A stretch of DNA of 55,426 bases, taken from assembly GCF_018455725.1 (NCBI RefSeq), contig NZ_JAHCLR010000043.1, positions 1-55,426 of the forward strand. Reading direction: 5' to 3'. This document shows positions 32,872-42,230 of this stretch, one piece after another. The notes beneath the pieces were generated by a model, which saw nothing but the letters and a program-made list of their open reading frames with translations, was not told the origin of the DNA and ran no database searches. Positions within the stretch are counted from its first letter, which is position 1. Every line of letters starts with the position of its first letter. The translations under genes and the position numbers were made by a program. This DNA comes from Mycolicibacter acidiphilus (lineage in GTDB: Bacteria > Actinomycetota > Actinomycetes > Mycobacteriales > Mycobacteriaceae).

Positions 32872-32886
32872 CAACCGGCCCGGTTG
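32872..32886 (+). terminator. Short hairpin after the DUF4185-type gene
   Basis: CAACCG/CGGTTG with 3-nt loop, four bases past the stop. A weak terminator candidate for the ask-asd operon. Confidence 0.3.
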
Positions 32887-32999
32887 TTCCTGGCAGATTC
32901 CGTACAGTCCAGCTCTCAAATTGACCTCAACATACCGAGAGTCATAGTTTCTCTGAGGTTCCAGGGAGAACCGCGACGAAAGGTATCTGGGGGATAATC

Positions 33000-34997
33000 A
33001 TGGTTCAGCGTATGGACGCGCGCCGTAATCACAGCAGCACCGACCGGCAGGGGCCGGGCTTCTCCGTCCGCGGCCTGGCGGCCGCCTCGTCGCTGGCGGC
33101 CGGCATCGGCCTGGCCGGACTGGGTGGCGGTATCGCCCCGGCGAACGCCGACTTCGGCTTCGACGACCTGATCGACTTCATCGACCCGGGTGCGATGGCG
33201 GGGAACACCGACATCCCGGGCCTGGACTCGTTCGACCCGAGCGCGCTGTCCGGCAGCGCCGAGGTCCCCGGCCTGGACTCCCTCGACCCGAGCGCCGTGT
33301 CCGGCAGCGCGGCCGACGGCAGCCTGTTCCAGGACTTCTACCAGGCGCTGCACGGCTTCGAGCAGGACTACATCTCGGAGAACTCGTCGTGGCTGGCCAC
33401 GATGAACCAGCCGTTCCTGGCGACGATGGACCGCCCGCTGATCGGTAACGGCATCGACGGCACCGAACTGCACCCCGACGGTGGTCAGGGCGGCATCATC
33501 TTCGGCGACGGCGGCAACGGTTGGGACTCCACCGTCGCCGGGCACGCCGGTGGCGTCGGCGGGGCCGGCGGCGGCAGCGGTAACGGCGGCGACGGCGGCA
33601 CCGGCGGCCTGGGCGCCGACGGCGGTGCCGGCGGCGCGGGCGGCTTCATCGGTGACGGCGGCGAGGGCGGTGCCGGTGGTACCGGGGCCACGGGCGGCCT
33701 GCTGACCTCGCTGGGGCTGGCCAACTCCAACGGTGGAGCCGGTGGCGTGGGCGGCTCCGGCGGCCTGTTCGGCGGCGACGGTGGCGACGGTGGTGCGGGC
33801 GGCGTCGGCGGCCTGGGCTCGACCGGCCAGGCCGGCCTGCTCGGCACCACGCTCACCGCGGCGACCGCCGGTGGCACCGGTGGCGAAGGCGGCGTCGGCG
33901 GTGCCGGCGGTGCCGGGACGGGCTTCTTCAGCGACGGCGGTAACGGTGGCGTCGGCGGTGTCGGTGGCCAGGGCGGTACCGGCGGCGAGGGCGGTAGCGG
34001 GATGCCCGGCATCCTCAGCGACGGCGGCAAGGGCGGCGACGGTGCGGCCGGTGGTACCGGTGGCGAGGGCGGCGCCGGTGGCGCGGCGGGTCAGGGCGGC
34101 TTCTTCGGCCAGTCCGGTGTCGGTGGTGGTGACGGCAACGGCGGGGTCGGCGGCACCGGCGGTGCGGGCGGGACCGGCGGCGCCGGAGCCCTCGGCACGC
34201 TCAGCCTCGCGGGCATTACGGTCACCCATGCCGGCAACGGCGGCCTCGGCGGTGACGGCGGTGTCGGCGGCGCGGGTGGTGCGGCGCTGGGGACCGCGAC
34301 CGGTGGCGCCGGTGGCGTCGGCGGTGCCGGCGGTGACGGTGGCGTCGGCGGCCTGGGTGCCAGCTCGCTGCTCGGCGCCGGCCAGGCCGGTGGCACCGGT
34401 GGCGCCGGTGGTGACGGTGCGACCGGCGGCGTCGGTGGCACCTCGGTGGCCGGTGTCGGTGGCGCGGGCGGTGACGGTGGTGCGGCCGGTGACGGCGGCA
34501 ACGGCGGTAACGGCGGCGCGGCTGTGATCTCCACCGGTGATTCCGGTGGTGCGGGCGGTGCCGGCGGTGCGGCCGGTGACAGCGGTAGCGGCGGTGCCGG
34601 CGGCGTCGGCGCCGAGGGCACCGGTGCTGCGGGCGGCGAGGGTGCTGCAGGCAGCGCCGGTGATCCGGGCGCCACCGGACCGAGTGTCGTCAGCCTGCCC
34701 GGCGGCAACGCCGGAACCCCGGCTGGTGGCACCACCCCGAGCGACCCGGTGAGCAGCACGGTGGGCGATGTCACCGGCACCGTCACCAGCACGGTGGGCG
34801 ATGTCACCGGCACCGTCGGCAACACGGTGGGCAATGTGACCGGAACTGTCGACAACACGCTGGGCAATGTCACGGGCACCGTGACCAACACGGTCGGCGG
34901 CCTCACCGGCGGCCAGAGCAGCGGCGGTCTGCTCAGCGGTCTCACCAAGACGATCAGTGGCCTGTTCAGCGGCCTCGGCAACCTGCTCAAGTTCTGA
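33000..34997 (+). CDS. PGRS repeat protein with signal peptide, no PE domain
   Basis: 665 aa. A signal-peptide-like N-terminus (about 24-50, ending PANA-DF) replaces the PE domain. A folded linker (about 50-160) is followed by a Gly-Gly-X PGRS region (about 161-565), then five 11-residue repeats of [NS]TVG[DN]VTGTV[x] (586-638) and an amphipathic end [14 protein letters not shown]-like. PGRS regions form glycine-rich PGII sandwiches and bind calcium in some PE_PGRS proteins. Export would use Sec rather than ESX-5. A terminator hairpin follows. Confidence 0.85.
   Translation: MVQRMDARRNHSSTDRQGPGFSVRGLAAASSLAAGIGLAGLGGGIAPANADFGFDDLIDFIDPGAMAGNTDIPGLDSFDPSALSGSAEVPGLDSLDPSAVSGSAADGSLFQDFYQALHGFEQDYISENSSWLATMNQPFLATMDRPLIGNGIDGTELHPDGGQGGIIFGDGGNGWDSTVAGHAGGVGGAGGGSGNGGDGGTGGLGADGGAGGAGGFIGDGGEGGAGGTGATGGLLTSLGLANSNGGAGGVGGSGGLFGGDGGDGGAGGVGGLGSTGQAGLLGTTLTAATAGGTGGEGGVGGAGGAGTGFFSDGGNGGVGGVGGQGGTGGEGGSGMPGILSDGGKGGDGAAGGTGGEGGAGGAAGQGGFFGQSGVGGGDGNGGVGGTGGAGGTGGAGALGTLSLAGITVTHAGNGGLGGDGGVGGAGGAALGTATGGAGGVGGAGGDGGVGGLGASSLLGAGQAGGTGGAGGDGATGGVGGTSVAGVGGAGGDGGAAGDGGNGGNGGAAVISTGDSGGAGGAGGAAGDSGSGGAGGVGAEGTGAAGGEGAAGSAGDPGATGPSVVSLPGGNAGTPAGGTTPSDPVSSTVGDVTGTVTSTVGDVTGTVGNTVGNVTGTVDNTLGNVTGTVTNTVGGLTGGQSSGGLLSGLTKTISGLFSGLGNLLKF
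33480..34694 (+). repeat. PGRS Gly-Gly-X coding repeat
   Basis: About 1.2 kb of degenerate GGCGGNGN-type triplet repeats encoding (Gly-Gly-Ala/Asp/Val)n. It is a typical site for recombination, indels and assembly errors. Confidence 0.85.
34755..34913 (+). repeat. 33-bp tandem repeats (11-residue units)
   Basis: Four full units and one partial. The first two are identical over 30 bases, the later ones diverged (D to N, V to L). Encodes residues 586-638 of the PGRS protein. Confidence 0.85.
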
Positions 34998-35016
34998 CCC
35001 TGATCCACACCGTCTC

Positions 35017-35049
35017 GGGCCCATCCGGCGTATCCCGCCGGGTGGGCCC
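35017..35049 (+). terminator. Hairpin terminator after the PGRS gene
   Basis: 14-bp stem with one G-T wobble (35017-35030 with 35036-35049) and a 5-nt loop, 20 bp past the stop. Confidence 0.75.
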
Positions 35050-35091
35050 GCGTCGTTGCGCGTATCAGCCGCCTCGCCCATGCTTCAATGG

Positions 35092-35097
35092 CATAAT
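35092..35097 (+). promoter_or_regulatory. -10 element, probable leaderless start
   Basis: CATAAT, 7 nt before ATG 35105 of the hydrolase gene. No ribosome site is seen, so the transcript is probably leaderless. Confidence 0.4.
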
Positions 35098-35104
35098 CAA
35101 CGTT

Positions 35105-36016
35105 ATGTTCGGCTTGCCCTCGGCACTCCGGGCGAGCCTGCCCGACGTGGCTGCGCCTCGCGAACAGTTGGCTGGGCGGACCATCGAACTCCCCGGTCGC
35201 GGCAGCACCTACGTCCTGGACACCGGCCCGGTCAAGGGACCGCGCAAGGCGCCGACGTTCCTGATGCTGCACTCGGTGGCCTGCACCGGCATGCTCACCT
35301 GGTATCCGTCTCTGGAGACCATGCGACGCTTCGGCCGGGTCGTGATCTTCGACATGCGCGGCCACGGCGCGGGCATCGCCTCGCCGCGGCTGCTGCTGGA
35401 GGACTCCGCCGACGACGCGGTGGCACTCGCCGACGCGCTGGGCATCGACACGTTCATCCCGGTCGGGTTCTCGATGGGATCGCTGGTCGCCCAACTGGCC
35501 TGGCGGCGACACCGGCACCGGGTCGACGCGCTGGTGCTCTGCGCGGGTGCGGCGACGTTCGCCGAGGGCCTGCCCATGCGGATCGGCACCAGCCTGTTCG
35601 CCGGAGTGCTGGAGGCGTTCAGCCCGCAAGCGGGTGCCCCGGCCGCCCCCGCCGAAGCCGGTGCCGAAGTCCCGCACCCCTACCTGTGGGCGTTCGGCGA
35701 ATTCCGCGCGACCAGCCCCGGCGCGATGCTGCGCACCCTGGCCGAGATCGTCCGCTTCGACTCACGGTCCTGGCTCGCCGAGATCGACGTGCCCACCGCG
35801 GTGCTGATCCCGGCGCGGGACAAGTTCATCTCACCGCGGCACCAGCGCTGGATGGCCGAGCAGATCCCCGGCGCCGAGGTCATCACCGTCGACGCCGGGC
35901 ACGCCTGCTGCACCCTGGGGCACGAGGCGTTCACCCCGGGACTGCACACCGCGGTCGAGTCGGTGCTGGCCCGCGCGAATGGCCGCCGCCGTCGCCGCCG
36001 GGCCACCGCGAGCTGA
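35105..36016 (+). CDS. Alpha/beta hydrolase
   Basis: 303 aa. The oxyanion region is [10 protein letters not shown], the nucleophile elbow GFSMGS (Ser about 122), the acid probably D in IPARDKFIS and the His in DAGHAC. An esterase or lipase-like enzyme; the neighbours suggest a lipid substrate. Ends 8 bp before the acyltransferase gene, so likely co-transcribed. The Arg-rich C-terminus may be a membrane or disordered tail. Confidence 0.85.
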   Translation: MFGLPSALRASLPDVAAPREQLAGRTIELPGRGSTYVLDTGPVKGPRKAPTFLMLHSVACTGMLTWYPSLETMRRFGRVVIFDMRGHGAGIASPRLLLEDSADDAVALADALGIDTFIPVGFSMGSLVAQLAWRRHRHRVDALVLCAGAATFAEGLPMRIGTSLFAGVLEAFSPQAGAPAAPAEAGAEVPHPYLWAFGEFRATSPGAMLRTLAEIVRFDSRSWLAEIDVPTAVLIPARDKFISPRHQRWMAEQIPGAEVITVDAGHACCTLGHEAFTPGLHTAVESVLARANGRRRRRRATAS

Positions 36017-36024
36017 CGCGCCCG

Positions 36025-36828
36025 ATGGCAGGCCCCGCGGACAGTGTCAGCTGGCTGGCGCTGCGCGACGCGGCCTATGTGGACCGGTTGATGCCGCTGC
36101 TGCGACTGGCCGTCAAATACTATTTCCGCTCCGATGTGCAAGGGCTGCAGCACATTCCGCCTGGTGGGTCGCTGCTGGTGTCCAATCACTCCGGCGGGAT
36201 GGTGCCGATGGACGTCCCGGTGGTCGCGGTCGCGTTCCACGACCGGTTCGGTGGCCGGCGACCGTTCTACGTCCTCGCCCACGACGGACTGCTGCTGGCC
36301 GGGAGATCGGTGCTGGGCCGGGCCGGGTTCCTGCCCGCCAACCGGGACAACGCACTGGCCGCGCTGCGCTCCGGTGCGACGACGATGGTGTTCCCCGGCG
36401 GCGACCACGACGTGTTCCGGCCGACCCGCGACGCCGCCCGCATCGACTTCGCCGGCCACACCGGCTACGTGCGCATCGCCCTGGAGGCCGGGGTGCCGAT
36501 CGTGCCGGTGGTCAGCATCGGCGGGCAGGAGGAATTCCTGATCCTGTCCCGCGGTGAGTGGCTGGCCCGCCTGCTGCGACTGGACACCCTGCTGCGGCTC
36601 AAGGTCTGCCCGATCGTCGTCGGGTTCCCGTTCGGGCTGTCCAGTGGGTTCGCCCCGAACCTGCCGATGCCGTCCAAGATCGTCACCCGCATCCTGGAAC
36701 CGATCCATCTCGAACGCGAATTCGGACCGGACCCGGTGATCGACGAAGTGGATCACGAGGTGCGCACCCGGATGCAGCGGGCACTGGACGACCTGGCCGC
36801 GCACCGCGGATTCCCGGTCATCGGCTGA
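36025..36828 (+). CDS. PlsC-type lysophospholipid acyltransferase
   Basis: 267 aa. The NHSGGMVPMD region (about 56-65) is the acceptor/catalytic motif, FPGGDHDVFRP corresponds to the FPEG-type motif III, and VPIVPVVSIGGQEEF to motif IV. It transfers acyl chains to glycerol-3-phosphate-type or other lipid acceptors. Paired with the hydrolase. Confidence 0.83.
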   Translation: MAGPADSVSWLALRDAAYVDRLMPLLRLAVKYYFRSDVQGLQHIPPGGSLLVSNHSGGMVPMDVPVVAVAFHDRFGGRRPFYVLAHDGLLLAGRSVLGRAGFLPANRDNALAALRSGATTMVFPGGDHDVFRPTRDAARIDFAGHTGYVRIALEAGVPIVPVVSIGGQEEFLILSRGEWLARLLRLDTLLRLKVCPIVVGFPFGLSSGFAPNLPMPSKIVTRILEPIHLEREFGPDPVIDEVDHEVRTRMQRALDDLAAHRGFPVIG

Positions 36829-36834
36829 GACGGC

Positions 36835-38463
36835 TCAGGGGTTGATGCGGGCCAACAGGTCGGTGCGCACGATCTTCCCGGTTGCATTGCGCGGCAACCG
36901 ATCCAGCAGCAGGACTTCGCGCGGCACCTTGTAGCCGGCCAAGTTGTCGCGCACGTGCTGCTTGAGTTCGTCGGCGGTGACGGTCGCCCCGGGTCGCGGC
37001 ACGACGAACGCTGCCAGTCGCTGCCCGAACTGCTCGTCGTCGACGCCGAGCACGGTCGCCTCGGCGACCGCGGGATGCCCGGTCAGCACCTTCTCCACCT
37101 CGATCGGGTAGACGTTCTCGCCACCGGAGACGATCATCTCGTCGTCGCGGCCCACCACGTACAGCCGTCCGGCGTCGTCGAGGTAGCCCAGGTCGCCCGA
37201 CGCCATGAACCCGGCGTGGAAGTCTTTGGTGGTCCCCGAGGTGTACCCGTCGAAACCGGTGGTGTTGTGCACGAAGATCTGGCCGACCTCTCCGATCGGC
37301 AGATCGTTGAAATCGGCGTCCAGGATGTGGATCTCGGTGCCCTCGGCCGGGCGGCCCGCGGTGTCGGGGCGCACCCGCAGGTCGGCCGGGGTCGCGGTGG
37401 CGATCATGCCGGCCTCGGTGGCGTTGTAGTTGTTGTAGATCACGTCGCCGAACGCATCCATGAACGCCGTCACCACCTCCGGGCGCATCCGCGACCCCGA
37501 CGCCACCGCCAGCCGCAGCGACCGGCAGTCGTACTTCGCGCGAACGTCAGCGGGCAACTCCATGATCCGGTCGAACATCACCGGCACCACGGAGAGCCCC
37601 GTCGCGCGGTAGCGGTCGATCAGCGCCAGCGTCGCCTCCGGGTCGAACCTGCGCTGGGTGACGATCGTGCACGCCAGCGTCGCCGCCATCACCAGCTGCG
37701 ACCAGCCCCAGGCGTGGAACATCGGCGCCATCACCACCGTGGTCTCCTCGGCCCGGTACGGGGTGCGCTTCAAGGTGGCCGTCAGGTCGCCGATGCCGCC
37801 GCCGGATCGCTTGGCGCCCTTCGGTGTTCCGGTGGTCCCGGACGTCAGCAGGATCAGCTTGCCGGTGCGGCCGGGCCGGTGGGGCCGGCTGCCGTCGTGC
37901 CCGGCGATCATGCCCTCGACCGTCCACGGCTGCGGATTGTCGGTCCACGCGACGATCCGGGTGGCGTCCGGCAGCCCGGCGAACGCCCGCTCGACGCTTG
38001 CGCCGAACTCCTCGTCGTAGATGACGGCATCGGGGGCCTCGCGGGCCACCACCTCGGCCAGCGCCGGACCGGCGAACGAGGTGTTGAGCAGCAGCACGTC
38101 GGCGCCGATCCGATTGGCCGCCACCAGCGCCTCGACGAAACCGCGATGGTTGCGGCACATGATCCCGACGACCGCCGGCGCCCCGCCCGGCAGGGCCTGC
38201 AGTGCGGCGGCCAGCGCGTCGGCGCGCCGATCCAGCTCCCGCCAGGTCAGCGTGCCCAACTCGTCGATCAGCCCCGGCCGGTCCGGGCACCGCCGTGCCG
38301 CGGCGGCGAAACCCGATGTGGTGGACAGGTTCTCGCGTTGCATGGCGGCGATCATCCGCACGTACCGGTCAGGGCGCAGCGGGGCGATCAGCCCGGCCCG
38401 GCGCAGCGTTGCCACCATGTCACGAATCCGAGCCAGCCGACCCGCCATCGTCGTCGCCGCCAT
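36835..38463 (-). CDS. Acyl-CoA ligase (FadD family)
   Basis: 542 aa AMP-forming ligase. The P-loop-like motif is LLTSGTTGTPKGAK, the adenylate motif YNNYNATEAGMI, the hinge YLDDAGRLYVVGRDDEMIVSG (read in two parts) and the catalytic Lys is in NATGKIVR. It activates fatty acids to acyl-CoA or acyl-AMP. ATG 38463 preferred over 38493; a TAGCAT -10 precedes it. Converges on the acyltransferase (6 bp). Confidence 0.9.
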   Translation of the reverse strand: MAATTMAGRLARIRDMVATLRRAGLIAPLRPDRYVRMIAAMQRENLSTTSGFAAAARRCPDRPGLIDELGTLTWRELDRRADALAAALQALPGGAPAVVGIMCRNHRGFVEALVAANRIGADVLLLNTSFAGPALAEVVAREAPDAVIYDEEFGASVERAFAGLPDATRIVAWTDNPQPWTVEGMIAGHDGSRPHRPGRTGKLILLTSGTTGTPKGAKRSGGGIGDLTATLKRTPYRAEETTVVMAPMFHAWGWSQLVMAATLACTIVTQRRFDPEATLALIDRYRATGLSVVPVMFDRIMELPADVRAKYDCRSLRLAVASGSRMRPEVVTAFMDAFGDVIYNNYNATEAGMIATATPADLRVRPDTAGRPAEGTEIHILDADFNDLPIGEVGQIFVHNTTGFDGYTSGTTKDFHAGFMASGDLGYLDDAGRLYVVGRDDEMIVSGGENVYPIEVEKVLTGHPAVAEATVLGVDDEQFGQRLAAFVVPRPGATVTADELKQHVRDNLAGYKVPREVLLLDRLPRNATGKIVRTDLLARINP

Positions 38464-38554
38464 GGTCTTCGATGCTATCCAGCCCAACAGCAACGCCGCA
38501 GCAGGTCAGCGCGGCTAAATTGGTTGGCATCGGCGAGACGAGCGGCGGTGGGCG

Positions 38555-39991
38555 ATGAAACGACTGCACGGCATGGACGCCCTGCTGCTCTACACCGAGA
38601 CCCCGAACGTGCACACCCACACCATCAAGACCGGCGTCATCGACGTCTCGCACTTCAACGGTGAGTTCACCTTCGACCTGTTCCGCGACCTGCTGTGGCG
38701 GCGGCTGCATCTGCTCGAACCGTTCCGCTACCAGCTCGTCGACGTGCCGTGGCACCTGCACCACCCGGTCTGGCTGGAGCACGCCCCGATCGACATGGAC
38801 TACCACCTGCGCAGCGTCCGGCTGCCCAGCCCGGGTGGGCGCCGCGAACTCGACCGGCTCACCGGGGAGATCGCCAGCACCCCGCTGGACCGGGACCGGC
38901 CGCTGTGGGTGATGTACGTGGCGGAGGGCATGGCCGACGGCTCGGTGGCGGTCGTCGTCAAGATCCACCACACCCTGGCGGACGGGGTGGCGTCGGCGAA
39001 CCTGCTGGCCCGGGCGATGCGGTTCACCGCCACCGCCGAGGACGAACGGGAACCGGCGCCACCGGACGCACCGCCGTCGGCGCGGGCGCTGCTGACGGTG
39101 GCGTTCGCCGACCACCTGCGGCGGATCGCCGGGCTGCCGCGGCTGCTGGCCCAGACCGGCGAGGGGGTGTGGCGGCTGCGCAGGGCGGCCCGGCGGCGCG
39201 GCCCGCACCCGCAGCTGGCCGGCCGGTTCTCCCCGGCGCCGACGTTCTTCAACCACACGCTGTCGCCGGGGCGGGAGTTCGCCAGTGCCACGCTGGCGCT
39301 GGTCGACGTCAAGCAGACCGCGAAGCAGCTCGGGATCAAGATCAACGACCTGGTGCTGGCCACTGCAGCCGGGGCGCTGCGCGAGCTGATGCTGCGCTAC
39401 GACGGGCGGGCGGACCGGCCGGTGATCGCGTCGGTGCCGGCGAGCCTGGACACCGCGCCGGACCGGCTCTCCGGCAACGAACTGGGTGCGCTGAACGTGT
39501 CGCTGCCGGTGCAGGTGGACGACCCGCTGGAGCGGGTGCGGCTGACCTCGCTGGGCGCGCAGTTCGCCAAGGAGGACTTCACGCTGCTGGGGCCGCGGCT
39601 GCTGGCGTCCTGGCTGGAATACCTGCCGCCGACCTTCGCGCCGCGACTGTTCCGGTGGCTGTCGGCGCGTAAGTCGCAGAGCCCGCTGCAGAACCTGACG
39701 ATCTCCAACGTGCCCGGGCCGCGGGAGCGCGGTCATGTCGGCGGCGCGATGTTGCGGGAGTTCTACTCGGTCGGGCCGCTGATCGCCGGCAGCGCCATGA
39801 ACATCACGGTCTGGAGCTACGTCGACCAGCTCAACATCTCGGTGCTCACCGACGACGTCACCCTGCGCGACGCCCACGAGGTCACCGACGCGATGATCCA
39901 CGCGTTCACCGAGATCCGCGTCGCAGCGGGCCTTCCCGCCGCGCTGACCAGGGTGGACACCGCGATGGCGGCGGCCGAGGCGATCCGTTAG
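38555..39991 (+). CDS. Wax ester synthase / diacylglycerol acyltransferase (WS/DGAT)
   Basis: 478 aa. The catalytic motif HHTLADG (138-144) and the C-terminal NLTISNVPGPRE and NELGALNVSLP are typical of mycobacterial Tgs proteins. It makes triacylglycerol or wax esters from acyl-CoA. It is divergent from the acyl-CoA ligase (91 bp apart), which could supply its acyl-CoA. Confidence 0.92.
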   Translation: MKRLHGMDALLLYTETPNVHTHTIKTGVIDVSHFNGEFTFDLFRDLLWRRLHLLEPFRYQLVDVPWHLHHPVWLEHAPIDMDYHLRSVRLPSPGGRRELDRLTGEIASTPLDRDRPLWVMYVAEGMADGSVAVVVKIHHTLADGVASANLLARAMRFTATAEDEREPAPPDAPPSARALLTVAFADHLRRIAGLPRLLAQTGEGVWRLRRAARRRGPHPQLAGRFSPAPTFFNHTLSPGREFASATLALVDVKQTAKQLGIKINDLVLATAAGALRELMLRYDGRADRPVIASVPASLDTAPDRLSGNELGALNVSLPVQVDDPLERVRLTSLGAQFAKEDFTLLGPRLLASWLEYLPPTFAPRLFRWLSARKSQSPLQNLTISNVPGPRERGHVGGAMLREFYSVGPLIAGSAMNITVWSYVDQLNISVLTDDVTLRDAHEVTDAMIHAFTEIRVAAGLPAALTRVDTAMAAAEAIR

Positions 39992-40064
39992 CGGCGCCCA
40001 CTCATAGCGGGCGCACAGCTACCACCTAGCGGCGCCGGATGGTTGGTCCCGCATGATGCCAACC

Positions 40065-40430
40065 ATGAGCGAAACACCTGACACGACCACCTCGACACCG
40101 CCCGCCGCCCCGGCGAAGCCGTACTGGCTCTACCGGTTCGCCGCGTGGGTCGTCATCGTCGCCGGCATCGTCTTCATCGTCTCGTCGATCTTCTTCGCCG
40201 GCGTCTGGGCCAGCGGTGGCGGCTTCCGGGGCGGCGAGGGCCACCACTGCCACCACCACGGCCACCACGGACCCGGCGCGATGTTCCACAAGGGGCACCA
40301 CGGGTGGGGTCCGATGGACGAGATGGGTCCGGGGCTGATGATGCCCGGCCCGGATGAGCTGCCCGCGACCGCGCCGACACCGCCGGCGCCGCCCGCGCCG
40401 CCGGCCCCGCCGGCTCGCCCCGGCCGGTAA
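40065..40430 (+). CDS. His-rich single-TM membrane protein
   Basis: 121 aa from ATG 40065 (40053 is also possible). A cytosolic Thr/Pro N-terminus, one TM helix (about 24-46), then an extracytoplasmic His/Gly/Met-rich segment with HHCHHHGHH, HKGHH and MDEMGPGLMMPG, and a Pro/Ala tail. The His/Met clusters suggest metal binding (Cu or Ni). Followed by a terminator. Confidence 0.6.
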   Translation: MSETPDTTTSTPPAAPAKPYWLYRFAAWVVIVAGIVFIVSSIFFAGVWASGGGFRGGEGHHCHHHGHHGPGAMFHKGHHGWGPMDEMGPGLMMPGPDELPATAPTPPAPPAPPAPPARPGR

Positions 40431-40447
40431 CCGCCCGGCCCCAGACC

Positions 40448-40485
40448 CCACGGCCGCCGTCCCTCCCGAAGGGCGGCGGCCGTGG
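40448..40485 (+). terminator. Intrinsic terminator with T-rich tail
   Basis: 12-bp perfect stem (40448-40459 with 40474-40485), then TGTTTGT. Confidence 0.75.
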
Positions 40486-40505
40486 TGTTTGTGCTGTCAC
40501 AAAAC

Positions 40506-40533
40506 TTGACCGATACCGTACGGGGTATAGTAT
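40506..40533 (+). promoter_or_regulatory. Promoter of the SQR-like gene
   Basis: -35 TTGACC (40506-40511), 16-nt spacer, -10 TAGTAT (40528-40533). A good SigA-type promoter, and the spacer is filled by an operator-like dyad. Confidence 0.6.
40513..40528 (+). promoter_or_regulatory. CsoR/CstR-type operator
   Basis: ATACCGTACGGGGTAT has the ATACC...GGTAT arms of CsoR-family operators (copper CsoR or persulfide CstR). It lies between -35 and -10, so binding would block RNA polymerase. Confidence 0.5.
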
Positions 40534-40580
40534 CAGAGGGGTTCGGAGTCGGGGCTGAGTTCAGCGGAACGGAGCGTGCA

Positions 40581-41744
40581 GTGGCAAGCAATGTCGTCAT
40601 CCTGGGTGCCGGTATCGGCGGTCTCAGCGTCGTCCGGGAACTCCGCGACTCCGGCGTGGACCTCGCCGACGTCGACATCACCCTGGTCGCCGAGGACTTC
40701 GACCACTACCTGGGATTCACCCTGCCCTGGGTGATGCGCGGCTGGCGCGACGAGCCGAGCGTCCCGATCCGGCCGGCCGCCGACACCCTCGCCGGCATCA
40801 GCACCGTCACCGGGTCCGCGTGCGACGTCGACCCCGTCGGGCGCACCGTGGGACTGGCCGACGGCCGGCGCATCGGATTCGACGCACTGGTCATCGCCAC
40901 CGGAGCCCGCAACGCGATCGACCGGGTGCCCGGCCTCGGCGACGCCGTCGACAGCGGTACGGCGGTGCACTACTACAGTGCCGCCGCAGCGGCCGGCGCG
41001 CACCGGGCACTGCAGGCCTTCACCGGCGGCCGGCTGGTCTTCCTGATCACGGCGCTGCCGTACCGCTGCCCGGTCGCCCCCTACGAGGGCACTCTGCTCG
41101 CCGCGGATCTGCTGCGCAGCACCGGCGTCCGGGACGCCACCGAGATCGCGATCTACACCCCGGAACGCAACCCGATGCCCTCCGCCGGCCCGCACGCCGG
41201 ACCGGAACTGGTGAAGATGTTGAACGCCAACGGAATCGGCTTCCACGGCGAACACGACGTCGCACGCATCGACGCCGACGGCCGACTGATCGAATTCCGC
41301 GACGGGACGTCGACCGGGTATGACCTGCTGGTGTTCATCCCGCCGCACGAGCCCACCCTCAAACTCGGCGACGCGGACTGGATCGCGGTGGACCCGGTGA
41401 CCATGGCGACCGAGCACCCGGGGATCTGGGCCGTCGGCGACACCACCGTGATCGCGTCGTCGTCCGGCCACCCACTGCCCAAGGCCGCGACCTTCGCCCG
41501 CAACGGCGCCGCGGCGGCCGCCCGCAGCGTGCTGCACCACCTGGGCCGCAGCACGCAGGCCGGGACGCTGTCCGGGCGCGGCTACTGCTACATCGACACC
41601 GGCGACCACCGCTCGACCCGCGGCCTCGGCGACTTCTTCGCCCACCCGCACCCCGACATCCGGCTCAGCCCCCCGTCGACCCAGATGTACGCCGACAAAC
41701 AGCAGGAGGAACGCGACTGGCGTGCCGCCTGGCGCAGCGCCTGA
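40581..41744 (+). CDS. Sulfide:quinone reductase-like flavoprotein
   Basis: 387 aa. An FAD fold at the N-terminus (VILGAGIGGLSVVREL), ATGARN, and a C-terminal motif GIWAVGDTTV. A conserved-type Cys in PYRCPVAPYEG matches the redox Cys region of SQR and flavocytochrome c. It probably oxidises sulfide or a related sulfur donor to the quinone pool at the membrane surface. GTG start. Confidence 0.75.
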   Translation: MASNVVILGAGIGGLSVVRELRDSGVDLADVDITLVAEDFDHYLGFTLPWVMRGWRDEPSVPIRPAADTLAGISTVTGSACDVDPVGRTVGLADGRRIGFDALVIATGARNAIDRVPGLGDAVDSGTAVHYYSAAAAAGAHRALQAFTGGRLVFLITALPYRCPVAPYEGTLLAADLLRSTGVRDATEIAIYTPERNPMPSAGPHAGPELVKMLNANGIGFHGEHDVARIDADGRLIEFRDGTSTGYDLLVFIPPHEPTLKLGDADWIAVDPVTMATEHPGIWAVGDTTVIASSSGHPLPKAATFARNGAAAAARSVLHHLGRSTQAGTLSGRGYCYIDTGDHRSTRGLGDFFAHPHPDIRLSPPSTQMYADKQQEERDWRAAWRSA

Positions 41745-41765
41745 GCCCGGGGGTTCAGCGGCCGA

Positions 41766-41957
41766 TCAGACCAGCGGAATCAGCGTGCCGGGCGGGTACA
41801 CCTCGCTGCCGGTGACGCTCGGCGACCGGTACTCCACCACCACCTCGTTGGCCGGGCCCTCCACACAGACGCGATCCACCGAGGCGATCAGCCCGTCGGG
41901 AGTCTTGAATTGCTGGCCCGGGCGCAGTTGCTCGGCCGGAATACGCTCAACGGACAT
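41766..41957 (-). CDS. Small hypothetical protein
   Basis: 63 aa, soluble and beta-prone (RPGQQFKTPDGLIASVDRV), without known motif. A GAGGGGG ribosome site precedes ATG 41957. It converges on the SQR-like gene. Confidence 0.55.
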   Translation of the reverse strand: MSVERIPAEQLRPGQQFKTPDGLIASVDRVCVEGPANEVVVEYRSPSVTGSEVYPPGTLIPLV

Positions 41958-42193
41958 GTCCGCCCCCTCACGATCGAGTCATCCCACGAAGTCGGGAACC
42001 GCTGACAGACCGTGCCGCAGGGACTGGAATCCGGCCGCGAAGTAGGCCGGCCGACCTGGGAAGACGCCCTGTCAGTCTACGTCCCGGGGATCACCCCCGG
42101 AGGGCTGAACGCCGGATTGCGCCGGCGGCGGCCCCATCAATGCGCAAGGTGTCGTGGCTGATTCAGCGGCCGCGGGTCTTCGGCCAACCGCGG

Positions 42194-42223
42194 CTGACGG
42201 CTCCACCCCGGGCCTGGCATGAT
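42194..42223 (+). promoter_or_regulatory. Promoter of ohr, probably leaderless
   Basis: -35 CTGACG (42194-42199), 18-nt spacer, -10 CATGAT (42218-42223), then 7 nt to ATG 42231. No ribosome site. Confidence 0.45.
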
Positions 42224-42230
42224 CGTGGCC

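Noticed and set aside
33480-34694. CRISPR-like or minisatellite array
   Set aside because: The repeats are in-frame Gly-Gly-X codons without constant spacers; this is a PGRS coding region.
32916-35081. 721-codon minus-strand ORF opposite the PGRS gene
   Set aside because: Ala/Gly/Thr-rich reading created by the high-GC repeat; the plus-strand PGRS protein explains the sequence.
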